Below, piece by piece: positions 8,161-16,087 of a stretch of DNA of 43,599 nt. How positions within the stretch are numbered: position 1 is the stretch's first letter; each line of letters opens with the position of its first letter. The notes below the pieces were generated by a model. It saw only the letters and a program-made list of their open reading frames with translations. It was not told where the DNA came from and searched no databases. Position numbers and translations under genes: made by a program. The stretch comes from Hyphomicrobiales bacterium (GTDB taxonomy: Bacteria > Pseudomonadota > Alphaproteobacteria > Rhizobiales > Beijerinckiaceae), in assembly GCA_019247795.1 (NCBI GenBank), contig JAFBAK010000008.1:1-43599 (forward strand), written 5' to 3'.

Positions 8161-9129
8161 TCATTCCTGCGGCCGCAGGACCACGCGGCCTGGGATGCCG
8201 CTTGCGACTTTGCTGTAGGCGTTGCCTGCTTGGCCGAGCCCGTAAGTCGCGGCAATCGGTGCGGCGCGATACTCTTTGGCGTCGAAGCCCGGCTTCAATG
8301 CATCGAGCACTTCCGCGGACGCCGTAAGATCCCGCTTCAGCGTGTCGACGCCGAAGAGCCGACTTTCGTTGTGATAGAAATCCGCAAGATCGAAACTCAC
8401 CTCCCGCTGACCCGTCGCGGCGATCTCGATCAATCGTCCGCGCAGAGCAAGGCTGTTCACGGCGCTCCGGAACATCACACCGCCCACGAGGTCGAACACG
8501 ACATCCGCGCCCTTGCCGCCGGTGACGGAACGGATCTCACCCGGCAAATCCTTCGCTCCAACGATCAGCTTTTCTGCAATGGTGGATATCGGCGCGTCCG
8601 CGGGCGGCACGTGCCTGGCGGTCCCGATCACCCGAGCGCCGAGGCGGTGCGCGATCTGGGCCGCGGCGCTACCGACGCCGCCCCCGGCGCCGATCAACAG
8701 GAGGGTCTCGCCTGCCCGAAGGCCGGCGATTTCGATGCCGCACCACGCGGCCATGTAGTTGACGCCAATGGAGGCGGCTTCGTCGAAGCTCAAACTGTCC
8801 GGCTTGCGTCGCAAGCTTGCGACGGGGACAGCGATCAACTCGGCGTGCGTGCCGTCACGGGTGAACCCGACATCTCCACCGGTGCCCCATACCGCTGCCC
8901 CGATCCACTCGGCCGGGCCTTGCTCGACCACGCCCGCGTAATCGCGGCCGGGCGTGCGCGGCAAGGTCGTCTGCGGCATCGCGCCGGCGATATTCTTGCA
9001 ATCGCTCGGGTTGATCGAGGCGGCCCTCACCCGAACCAAAGCGGTGCTCGCGTCGAGATAAGGCGTTGGAATCTCCTCAAGATGCAAAACCGAGCTGTCG
9101 CCGAAGGCCTTGAACCGGATCGCGCGCAT
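8161..9129 (-). CDS. Quinone-oxidoreductase-like MDR family enzyme
   Basis: A 322-residue NADP-dependent enzyme of the medium-chain dehydrogenase/reductase superfamily, quinone oxidoreductase branch. The nucleotide-binding motif IGAGGGVGSAAAQIA lies near residues 146-160, and the N-terminal GroES-like half has INPSDCK and PGRDYAG. The zinc-ligand cysteines of true alcohol dehydrogenases are not apparent. Two adjacent ATG codons follow AAGGAG; the second, at 9129, has the better spacing. It follows the oxidase cluster after a gap of 107 bases on the same strand, so it may be the last gene of that unit or independently expressed. The substrate is unknown. Confidence 0.85.
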   Translation of the reverse strand: MRAIRFKAFGDSSVLHLEEIPTPYLDASTALVRVRAASINPSDCKNIAGAMPQTTLPRTPGRDYAGVVEQGPAEWIGAAVWGTGGDVGFTRDGTHAELIAVPVASLRRKPDSLSFDEAASIGVNYMAAWCGIEIAGLRAGETLLLIGAGGGVGSAAAQIAHRLGARVIGTARHVPPADAPISTIAEKLIVGAKDLPGEIRSVTGGKGADVVFDLVGGVMFRSAVNSLALRGRLIEIAATGQREVSFDLADFYHNESRLFGVDTLKRDLTASAEVLDALKPGFDAKEYRAAPIAATYGLGQAGNAYSKVASGIPGRVVLRPQE

Positions 9130-9236
9130 CATCCGCTCCTTGTTCGTCTCGCCGGAGAGATGTGGGTTTTTGGCATGCGCCCAACCGGAAAGGGGTGCGC
9201 CCGTCTCGCACGAAGCATCCCGCGAGCGATCCGACG

Positions 9237-10511
9237 CTAGTTCAATGTATAAAGATAAGCGACGATATCTCGGGCGTCCTGCTCGGGGATGTTCATTTGC
9301 GGCATCGCGTTGCCCGGCACGATGCGCTGCGGCTCGCGTATCCAAAGCAACATGTTGTCCGGAGTGTTGCGCAACATCCCTGCGATGTAGATGCGGTTCC
9401 CGATGCGCGAGAGCGGCGGGCCGACATTTCCCTCAGCGTCATTGATGTTGGGGATGTCGTGACAGCCGCCGCAGCCATATTTCTGAATGAGCGTCGCTCC
9501 ACGCTCAGGGTCACCGTTGAAATTGGCGATGGGCTCGGCGCGTGAGCGGTTGCAGCCCGTTAACGCAGGCGCGACGAGGAGGAGCAGCGTGACGTTCGCG
9601 ATCGATCTCGCCCCCGGCAGCACGGCCCGGTTCTCGGCCTCGCGGAGCCAAGCGACGAAGAGCCAAGCAGCGACGAGGAGATAGGCGAGACCGCCCGGGA
9701 TCCACATCACGAGCCCGGCGATCTCCTGGTCCTGCATCAATGTCAGGCCCCAACCGGCAACGCCTGCCGCGTGCTCGGGGTAGAGCGGGCGTGGTGCAAA
9801 GACCATCAATGCGCCCGGAAGGTCCGTGAGCGCCGCTGCCGTGAGCACGAACAGGAGTTTCGCGCCATAACCCGGCCCACCTCGCATGCTGGAGCGAAAG
9901 ATCACCATCCAGAAGGCAAGGGAGGTGAGGAGGAACGTGATATGCTCGAGAAGGCCGAGGCTTTCGTACCGCATTGCGAGGGCATAAGGGCCCGGCGTAT
10001 GCCAGAAAACGAACCCGGCGCAAAAGGCGATCCACACGAGGATCGGGTCGCGAAGCGGGCGCATGAACCGATCCAGGCGGAGTCTTCGCGCCGATCTGCC
10101 GATGTTTGCGCGAGTCTCTTTTGGAAGAGCGCGCAGGAACATGACCTTGGGCCGGCTCCACGCGATGAGCGGCGCGGCAGCGATGATCAGCATCATATGT
10201 TGGATCATGTGCATCGAGAAGAGTTGCTCACCGTAGGCCACGAGAGGCGGCCCCATGGCGGCGAGCACGATCGCCGAACCGCCAAGGAACGCCGCGATGC
10301 GCCGCAGGTCGCGAGCCGTGACACCGCGCCTGTGCGCGAGCCGAAACACGCCGAACGTGTAGCAGCAGGTCACCGCGCCTAAAACCATGACCGAGAACGC
10401 AACTCCATCCGAGGTCGACCCCGTCAAGCCGCAGAAGGCAAGCGCTGCCGAGATGGCATCCGCGCCCGGCGTCGAGAGAGCGACGACATCGAGGTTTGCG
10501 ATCCTCAACAT
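9237..10511 (-). CDS. ctaG: CtaG-type oxidase assembly factor fused to cytochrome c
   Basis: The 424-residue product joins two parts. Residues 1 to about 300 form a polytopic caa3-CtaG domain with several membrane helices and the motifs MHMIQHMMLI and FWHTPGPYALAMRYE, a family associated with copper delivery and assembly of heme-copper oxidases. After the last helix comes a lipobox-like LTGC (residues 317-320), then a soluble domain with heme c motif CGGCH (347-351) and candidate axial Met in AMPQMNIP. The ATG at 10511 overlaps the previous stop as ATGTTGA. The internal lipobox suggests that a lipoprotein cytochrome gene was fused to ctaG. It probably assembles the adjacent oxidase and may also carry electrons. 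Confidence 0.87.
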   Translation of the reverse strand: MLRIANLDVVALSTPGADAISAALAFCGLTGSTSDGVAFSVMVLGAVTCCYTFGVFRLAHRRGVTARDLRRIAAFLGGSAIVLAAMGPPLVAYGEQLFSMHMIQHMMLIIAAAPLIAWSRPKVMFLRALPKETRANIGRSARRLRLDRFMRPLRDPILVWIAFCAGFVFWHTPGPYALAMRYESLGLLEHITFLLTSLAFWMVIFRSSMRGGPGYGAKLLFVLTAAALTDLPGALMVFAPRPLYPEHAAGVAGWGLTLMQDQEIAGLVMWIPGGLAYLLVAAWLFVAWLREAENRAVLPGARSIANVTLLLLVAPALTGCNRSRAEPIANFNGDPERGATLIQKYGCGGCHDIPNINDAEGNVGPPLSRIGNRIYIAGMLRNTPDNMLLWIREPQRIVPGNAMPQMNIPEQDARDIVAYLYTLN

Positions 10512-10948
10512 ATCGGCAGCACCCATAACCCGACGAAATCGAAGAGTGTCGCGGCCGAGAATCCGATGCCGATCAGCACGCCCCACATCGCGAGGAAACG
10601 CGTGCGTCCTTCACCGATCTCCGCAAGCGGCACTCCGGTCTCGGCAAGCTCTTGTGAGGTGTGGCCGTAATTGCGCCAAGCCAAAAGCGCGCCGGCAATC
10701 CCGGTGATGATGCCGACAAGGTCGAGGATGAGAAGAAGGGACCAGAGCCAGGCAGCGCCGGACGTCGGCACATTCAGAGGAGTACCGTCCGGATAGCAAG
10801 CTTGGCTTGAAACGGCGAAGTTGACGAGGAGATGCGCCGACCAGGCTAAAGGCGGCGCGAACACCGGAAACAAGAGCGCGATGATCCCGACGCGCTCGCG
10901 ATACGGCGCGGGGTGAAGCTCCTCTCTCACCAGCGCGTCAGGGGCCAT
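10505..10948 (-). CDS. Small membrane protein of the oxidase operon
   Basis: A 147-residue protein with three predicted membrane helices (about 20-45, 66-90 and 112-145). It starts at ATG 10948, inside the end of the subunit III gene (11-base overlap), and its own end overlaps ctaG, so it is locked into the translation chain. No metal-binding motif is seen. By position it resembles the extra small membrane protein (CoxP position) of alternative aa3 clusters in Bradyrhizobium, but I assign that only by context. It may be an accessory subunit of the oxidase. Confidence 0.75.
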   Translation of the reverse strand: MAPDALVREELHPAPYRERVGIIALLFPVFAPPLAWSAHLLVNFAVSSQACYPDGTPLNVPTSGAAWLWSLLLILDLVGIITGIAGALLAWRNYGHTSQELAETGVPLAEIGEGRTRFLAMWGVLIGIGFSAATLFDFVGLWVLPIC

Positions 10949-11555
10949 GGCGCAAACCGAGATAGGGTGTGATGTAGAAGCTGAAGAACACGGCAAGCCA
11001 GACAGCGTCCACGAAATGCCAATAGATGACGCCGATCGAAATCGGTGCGCTGTAGTATCGATCGAAATAGCCGAGCGCCGACCATATCGTAAGCGACAGC
11101 AGGATCAGCAGGCCCAGAATCACGTGAGCCATGTGGAAACCCGTCACCGTGAAAAACAGCGAACCGTAAGCATTCGAGCTCAGGCCGAAAGGCTGGCTGT
11201 GCCATTCGAGGAGCTGAATGCCGACGAACACGACGCCGAGGGCAAACCCGACGCCAAGTCCGATCACTTGCCGCGCTCGGGAATCGCGGCGGGCCCCACG
11301 CTCGCCCTGCCAGACCGCGACACTGCTCGCGAGCAGGATCACAGTGTTCGGCGCCGCGAGCCATAAGGGCGGCAACTGCGGCGGAAAGGCCATCTGACGC
11401 GGCTGAATGGCGAAATAGAAATAGCTGAAGAGGAGATAGCCGAAGAGTGCCGCTTCGGTCAGGACGGCGCAAACCATGCCCCACCATCCGATCGCATGCG
11501 CGCCGACGCTCCCGACCGGAAGGCTTCTTCGCGAGACGGCGACCACCGTGCTCAT
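10938..11555 (-). CDS. ctaE: Cytochrome c oxidase subunit III
   Basis: A 205-residue heme-copper oxidase subunit III with five membrane helices. This short form is expected when subunit I carries two extra C-terminal helices, as it does here. Segments such as EWHSQPFG, FHMAHVILG and IYWHFVDAVWLAVF match the family; the final WHFVD is diagnostic. The ATG at 11555 overlaps the subunit I stop in ATGA, so synthesis is coupled. A longer upstream frame has no coding character and is excluded. Confidence 0.93.
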   Translation of the reverse strand: MSTVVAVSRRSLPVGSVGAHAIGWWGMVCAVLTEAALFGYLLFSYFYFAIQPRQMAFPPQLPPLWLAAPNTVILLASSVAVWQGERGARRDSRARQVIGLGVGFALGVVFVGIQLLEWHSQPFGLSSNAYGSLFFTVTGFHMAHVILGLLILLSLTIWSALGYFDRYYSAPISIGVIYWHFVDAVWLAVFFSFYITPYLGLRHGP

Positions 11556-13489
11556 GGGCGTCTCTCCCGGAGCTCGGAGCGCGGCCAAAGCCAAATGAGT
11601 TGCAGCAAGAGGCCCGCTCCGATGCAGGTGACGACGAGCCACCAGAATTTCACGATGAGTCCGGCGAAGAGGAGCGTCAGCACAAGCGCGAAAAAGAGCG
11701 GCACGAGCGAGTCCTCCGGCATGCGCAAGATCACGTTCGGCTGGGCATCGAGGGAACTCGTGCCGAGCACCTCCTTGCCATGGTCGAGCGGCATTCCTTC
11801 GTTGAGCTCGGAACGGTAGGGTCCCTCATCGAGGCGATCTTCCCAAAGTGGCGTGCGGCTCGCGAGCGTCGGGATCACCACGAAATTATAAGGCGGGGGT
11901 GGGGATGGCGTGCTCCATTCGAGCGTGGCCGCATCCCAGGGATTGGGACCCGCCACCACGCCGCGCCTCAGGCTGTAGAAAACGTTCACGATGAAGAGCA
12001 GCATCCCTGCGGCCATCACATAGGAGCCGATGGTGATGATGAGATTGAGCGTGTCCCAGCCCATGCCGTCCGGATAGGTGTAGACCCGCCGCGGCATGCC
12101 GAGCAGCCCGGTGATGTGCATCGGAAAGAACCCGACATTGAAGCCGATGAACATGAGCCAGAAGTTCCAGCGGCCCAGGTGCTCGTCGAGCATTCGTCCG
12201 AACATCTTGGGAAACCAGAAATAGCTCGCGCCCATCACGGCGAAGAGATTCCACCCGATGAGAACGTAGTGGATATGAGCGACCACGAAATAGGTGTCCG
12301 TGAGCTGCCAATCGGCCGGCACCGAGCCGGTCATGAAACCTGACACGCCGCCGATGACGAAGACGACGATGAAGCCGACGAAGAACAGGAAGGCCGTGTT
12401 GAAGACCGGGCGGCCGGTCCAGATCGTGGCAAGCCAAGCGAAGTTGGAGACCGCGCTCGGGATGACGATGAACAGTGAGACGGCGCTGAAGAAGGCGAGG
12501 GCGATGTTCGGCAGACCTGTCGCGAACATGTGGTGCAGCCAAACGCCGAAGCCGAGCACCATGGTGAGCACGGTCGCAAGCGCGACCGCGGTGTATCCAA
12601 CGAGCGGACGTCGGCAAAGAACGGGAAGCGCTTCGGAAACCATGCTGAGCGCCGGCAGGACGATGACATAGACCCAAGGGTGGCCCCACATCCAAAATAG
12701 GTGCTGCCACAGGAGCGGCTGTCCGCTCGGAGGGTCGTAGAAATGGGTTCCGAATTGTCTGTCGAGCCAGAGGAAGAAAAAGGCGAGGGTCACGCTCGGC
12801 ATGGCGAAGAGATTGCCGACCGAGATCGTGAGCGTGCCCCAGCTCAGGATCGGCATGCGATTGATCGACATGCCGGGTGCGCGTTGATGCAAAATGGTGA
12901 CGACGAAATTGAGCGAGCCGAGCGTTGTCGAAATGCCGAGCAGGATGTTCGCAAGCGCGTAGAAGTCGATATTGAGCCCGGGGTTATACGGCCGGGAAGC
13001 GTAGGGCACATAGTTGAACCAGCCAGCATTGGGGGCTGAGCCGAGCGCCAGGCCGACATAGAGATAGAGGCCGGAAAACAAGTACACCCAGTAGGTGAAA
13101 GCGTTGAGGCGCGGCATCGCCATGTCGCGGGTGCCGAGAACCAGCGGCTGAAGATAGACGCTGAAACCGGTGAGAACCGGAAAGGCGTACCACAGGATCA
13201 TGGTCGCCCCGTGCATGGAGAAGAGCTGGTCGTATTGCGCGGGCGACAGCAGATGCTGGTTGGGCCAAGCGAGCTGAATGCGAAATACGAGTGCCTCCAG
13301 GCCGCCGACCAAAAGGAAAACGAATGCCGTGACGATGTAGCGAAGGCCGATCTCCTTGTGGTCGACCGATCCGAGCCAGCCGACGATTCCAGGCTTTGTA
13401 GCCCACAGGTGCTCGAGCTTGGACGCGAGCGGCGAGCCATAATCGCGTGGCGCCACTTCGGGTACGCGATCGAGCTCCGTTGTCGTCAT
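11552..13489 (-). CDS. ctaD: Cytochrome c oxidase subunit I with altered proton channels
   Basis: A 645-residue catalytic subunit I with about 14 helices, the last two (about 590-640) being the C-terminal extension seen in caa3-like enzymes. All metal ligands are present: His93 and His407 for the low-spin heme, His405 for the high-spin heme, and His270, His319 and His320 for CuB, with Tyr274 positioned for the His-Tyr crosslink. The D-channel entrance Asp122 and Asn129 are kept. However, the canonical GHPEVY reads GHPWVY (Trp272 for the gating Glu), without the compensating YS motif, and IPTGVK reads IPSAVS (Ser348 for the K-channel Lys; Ser338 and Ser345 replace the two Thr). The enzyme should reduce oxygen but move protons differently. 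Confidence 0.95.
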   Translation of the reverse strand: MTTTELDRVPEVAPRDYGSPLASKLEHLWATKPGIVGWLGSVDHKEIGLRYIVTAFVFLLVGGLEALVFRIQLAWPNQHLLSPAQYDQLFSMHGATMILWYAFPVLTGFSVYLQPLVLGTRDMAMPRLNAFTYWVYLFSGLYLYVGLALGSAPNAGWFNYVPYASRPYNPGLNIDFYALANILLGISTTLGSLNFVVTILHQRAPGMSINRMPILSWGTLTISVGNLFAMPSVTLAFFFLWLDRQFGTHFYDPPSGQPLLWQHLFWMWGHPWVYVIVLPALSMVSEALPVLCRRPLVGYTAVALATVLTMVLGFGVWLHHMFATGLPNIALAFFSAVSLFIVIPSAVSNFAWLATIWTGRPVFNTAFLFFVGFIVVFVIGGVSGFMTGSVPADWQLTDTYFVVAHIHYVLIGWNLFAVMGASYFWFPKMFGRMLDEHLGRWNFWLMFIGFNVGFFPMHITGLLGMPRRVYTYPDGMGWDTLNLIITIGSYVMAAGMLLFIVNVFYSLRRGVVAGPNPWDAATLEWSTPSPPPPYNFVVIPTLASRTPLWEDRLDEGPYRSELNEGMPLDHGKEVLGTSSLDAQPNVILRMPEDSLVPLFFALVLTLLFAGLIVKFWWLVVTCIGAGLLLQLIWLWPRSELRERRP

Positions 13490-13498
13490 CTGCGCGTC

Positions 13499-14551
13499 CT
13501 AGTTGAGCGTGTCGAGGTAATTTGAGACGGCGGTGAGCTCGGGGCCGGAAAGCTCGAGCCGCGGCATGTAGTTTCCCGGTTTAAGATGCTGCGGGTCGGC
13601 GATCCAGGCAGAGCGATGGCCTCTCGTGTTCGGCAGAAGGGCGGCACCGATCGTGCGCCGGCCCAGGAGATGGGTGAGGTCGGGCCCGAGATGCCCGCCG
13701 GCGCCGATTCCGCGCACCGTGTGGCAAATGCCGCACTTCGCGATGAACGTGTTTTGCGCTTGGGCCGCCTCGGGCGCGGCGCCGGGTTGCGTGTTGAGCT
13801 GAGAGTCCCACCACTTCTGGAAATCCTCGGGTGAGGAGGCGATCACCTCGAAACCCATATGTGCGTGCTGCTCGCCGCAATATTCTCCGCATTGTCCGCG
13901 ATAGACGCCCGGCTTGTCGGCTTCGATCCAGGTGCGGTTCGCCTGGCCGGGAATGACGTCCGTCTTGCCGATCAGGGCCGGAACCCAAAAGGAGTGGATG
14001 ACGTCGACGCCGCGCAACTCCACCTCCACCGCCTGCTTGAGCGGAATGTGAATCTCGTTCGACGTCGTGAACTCGCGCGAGACATCGGGACTGAGATAGC
14101 GCACCTCCCACCACCATTGGTGCCCTGTGATTTCGATCTTCAGCGCACTGTCCGTCCGAGGCGGGTTGGCGACATGGGCCAAGGTGACGACCGTCCAGAT
14201 CGCCATGACGAAGAGCACGAGCGTGCTTATCCCGACCCCCACATAGATCCATGAAGCGCCGCCCGCCGGGCGCGCGACCGGGAGCTGCGTGCCCGGTGCG
14301 AAAGCCGCGAAACTGTCGCCGCGCCTCAGCGCCGCCAAGAGAAGCCCGACCACGACGATCACCACCACGGCCGAGATGAGCATCAGCGCCCAGGTGAGCG
14401 TTGCGATCGATCGCGCACGCATCCCGTATCCCACGAGATAGCTCAGCGGGGCCTCAGCATGCAGGGCCCCTGCAGGAATGATCGAGAACAACAACGCGAG
14501 GCAGGCAACAACTCGCGTCGGCATGCCCTTGCCGAGATGAAAGCGCGTCAT
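13499..14551 (-). CDS. ctaC: Cytochrome c oxidase subunit II fused to cytochrome c
   Basis: A 350-residue subunit II: leader or first helix, two further membrane segments (about 55-75 and 100-125), a cupredoxin domain, then a cytochrome c domain. The dinuclear CuA ligands are complete: His186, Cys221, Glu223, Cys225, His229 and Met232 in CGEYCGEQHAHM. The aromatic electron-entry patch GHQWWWEVRY is present. The C-terminal heme motif is CGICH (273-277) with a candidate axial Met in YMPRLELS. I take ATG 14551; 14569 is possible. The layout matches what I recall of CoxM in Bradyrhizobium. The built-in heme c makes this a caa3-type electron entry. Confidence 0.93.
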   Translation of the reverse strand: MTRFHLGKGMPTRVVACLALLFSIIPAGALHAEAPLSYLVGYGMRARSIATLTWALMLISAVVVIVVVGLLLAALRRGDSFAAFAPGTQLPVARPAGGASWIYVGVGISTLVLFVMAIWTVVTLAHVANPPRTDSALKIEITGHQWWWEVRYLSPDVSREFTTSNEIHIPLKQAVEVELRGVDVIHSFWVPALIGKTDVIPGQANRTWIEADKPGVYRGQCGEYCGEQHAHMGFEVIASSPEDFQKWWDSQLNTQPGAAPEAAQAQNTFIAKCGICHTVRGIGAGGHLGPDLTHLLGRRTIGAALLPNTRGHRSAWIADPQHLKPGNYMPRLELSGPELTAVSNYLDTLN

Positions 14552-14576
14552 ATTTGCCCGCTCGCACATCGCCGTG

Positions 14577-15239
14577 TCAGGGCTTTTGGCCCAAGGTGAA
14601 TTTTTCCGTGTGAGCCCAGGGCTCGTCGGTCGTGATCTCTTCGGTGGGCACTTGCTCGAGGTTTGGGGAAAGGGGAGAGCGCGCCAAGGTCATGCCCCAT
14701 TCAGAACCCGGCGCGTTGCTGATTTTTCCGACATAGGAGACGAGATCCCAGATCACCGAAGGTGGAAGCACGCCACCCCAGCTCGGCATCCCATTGGGTC
14801 GCCCTTGGTAGATGGTGAGGAAAAGGTTCGCGGGCTCCGAGCCATAGATGAAGAGACCTCGGCTGAGTGAAGGTCCCATTCCGCCCCCGCCGTTATCCGC
14901 GTGGCAACCGATGCAATTCAGGCTCCCGAAATACTTCATGCCTCGTTCGGCGGATTGCGGATCGCCAGCATTCGGATTTTGCAGATTCGGGGCTGTCGGT
15001 ACGCCGCCGGGAAACAGATGAGACACGGGAACATTCAACATCCCGCGCGGGGCATGGCCGGCGTCCTGTGCCTGAGGCAGCGGAGGTGGTGTGCCGGCTG
15101 GCTCGGCCTGTTGCCCACGAGCGTGATCGATGAGGGCAACGTCGAAAGGAAGGGCAAAGATTGCTGTCGCCGCGAGAAGGAAAAGTCCGGGCGCGGGCCG
15201 AGCGCTGGAGAAAATCATGGGCCGTCGCTTACGAGCCAT
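14577..15239 (-). CDS. Periplasmic monoheme cytochrome c
   Basis: A 220-residue exported class I cytochrome c. A signal peptide (about residues 1-43) ends near ARGQQA. The heme motif is CIGCH (Cys109, Cys112 and His113), and Met151 in GMPSWGG is the likely second ligand; the fold extends to about residue 175. The start has AGGAG and AAGG upstream. It lies 11 bases after the XoxJ-like gene and 25 before the oxidase subunit II gene. This position makes it the probable electron acceptor of the PQQ dehydrogenase and donor to the CuA/heme c subunit, corresponding to XoxG by role (inference). Confidence 0.9.
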   Translation of the reverse strand: MARKRRPMIFSSARPAPGLFLLAATAIFALPFDVALIDHARGQQAEPAGTPPPLPQAQDAGHAPRGMLNVPVSHLFPGGVPTAPNLQNPNAGDPQSAERGMKYFGSLNCIGCHADNGGGGMGPSLSRGLFIYGSEPANLFLTIYQGRPNGMPSWGGVLPPSVIWDLVSYVGKISNAPGSEWGMTLARSPLSPNLEQVPTEEITTDEPWAHTEKFTLGQKP

Positions 15240-15250
15240 CGCGCCTTCTC

Positions 15251-16087
15251 CTACTTCTCCGGCACCTGTTCGTTCGGAAGGGGCAAGAGCGGCACACCGT
15301 ACGCGCTGAGCAGAGCCTCGATGCGCGAGCGGTTGTCGATGATCACCGTATTGAGCTTATCCCGCAGCGCATCGTTGCCGTGGCGCACGCCCATCGCTAC
15401 GTCGAACTGTGCTCGCAACGGCGCGAAGCGTTCCATGCCTTCGATGGGCGTCAGGTGCAGAGCGATCGGGCTGTGCTCGGCCGCGAAGCCCGCGAGCGGT
15501 CCCCAGGCCGCCGCGATATCGATCCTGCCCGTTTCCACGGCCTCGATCAGGCGTGCAGGAGGATCTGCGTCACGGTAGTCGCCATAGATCATGAAACCCA
15601 TGACATTGCTGATGACACCCTCTTCGCCAAGCGCATGAGCGGGAGGCGTGTTGCTGCCGTCGCTGCCGATGAGGTGGACACCGATCTTGAGCTGCCGCAG
15701 CCGCGGATCGTCGATCGAGGAGATGTCGAGCTTGCGATCGGCGCGCGACACGAAGACGTAGCTCGAACGGTAATAGGGCAGGGTCGTCTCGACAGGGCCG
15801 TAGACCGCAGGCACACCCATGATCACATCACAAACGCCGGCCTTCAATGTGTGGCTCACGAAACCGCGTCGCTGGGGCCACCATTCGTAACTCAGCTTGG
15901 CTTCGAGTGCTTGCGCGACGAGCTGCGCAAGCTTGTTCTCGAACCCTTCGCCGGCGGCATTCGAGAAGGGAAGGTTGTTCGGATCGGCGCAGACGCGAAG
16001 CGTTCCGGCGTCGATTTCGGCATGGAGGCCGCCGCAAGAGCCGAGCAAGAAGGCGACCGCGCCAAGGCCTTCACTGAGGCTGCGCAT
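15251..16087 (-). CDS. xoxJ: XoxJ/MoxJ-like periplasmic binding protein
   Basis: A 278-residue exported solute-binding-type protein of the group associated with quinoprotein dehydrogenases (MoxJ/XoxJ). A signal peptide covers about residues 1-23, cleaved after LHAEI or nearby. The mature protein begins with LRVCADPNNLPFSN, a near-diagnostic opening for the family, followed by the GVCDVIMGVP and RIDIAAAWGP segments of the two-lobed fold. Its ATG lies within the end of the dehydrogenase gene (17-base overlap). In methylotrophs XoxJ supports activation or assembly of the PQQ enzyme; that role is expected here. Confidence 0.9.
   Translation of the reverse strand: MRSLSEGLGAVAFLLGSCGGLHAEIDAGTLRVCADPNNLPFSNAAGEGFENKLAQLVAQALEAKLSYEWWPQRRGFVSHTLKAGVCDVIMGVPAVYGPVETTLPYYRSSYVFVSRADRKLDISSIDDPRLRQLKIGVHLIGSDGSNTPPAHALGEEGVISNVMGFMIYGDYRDADPPARLIEAVETGRIDIAAAWGPLAGFAAEHSPIALHLTPIEGMERFAPLRAQFDVAMGVRHGNDALRDKLNTVIIDNRSRIEALLSAYGVPLLPLPNEQVPEK

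Noticed and set aside
8092-9240. Plus-strand open frame of 382 codons
   Set aside because: Lies opposite the quinone-oxidoreductase gene and across part of the tRNA; no ribosome binding site or motif.
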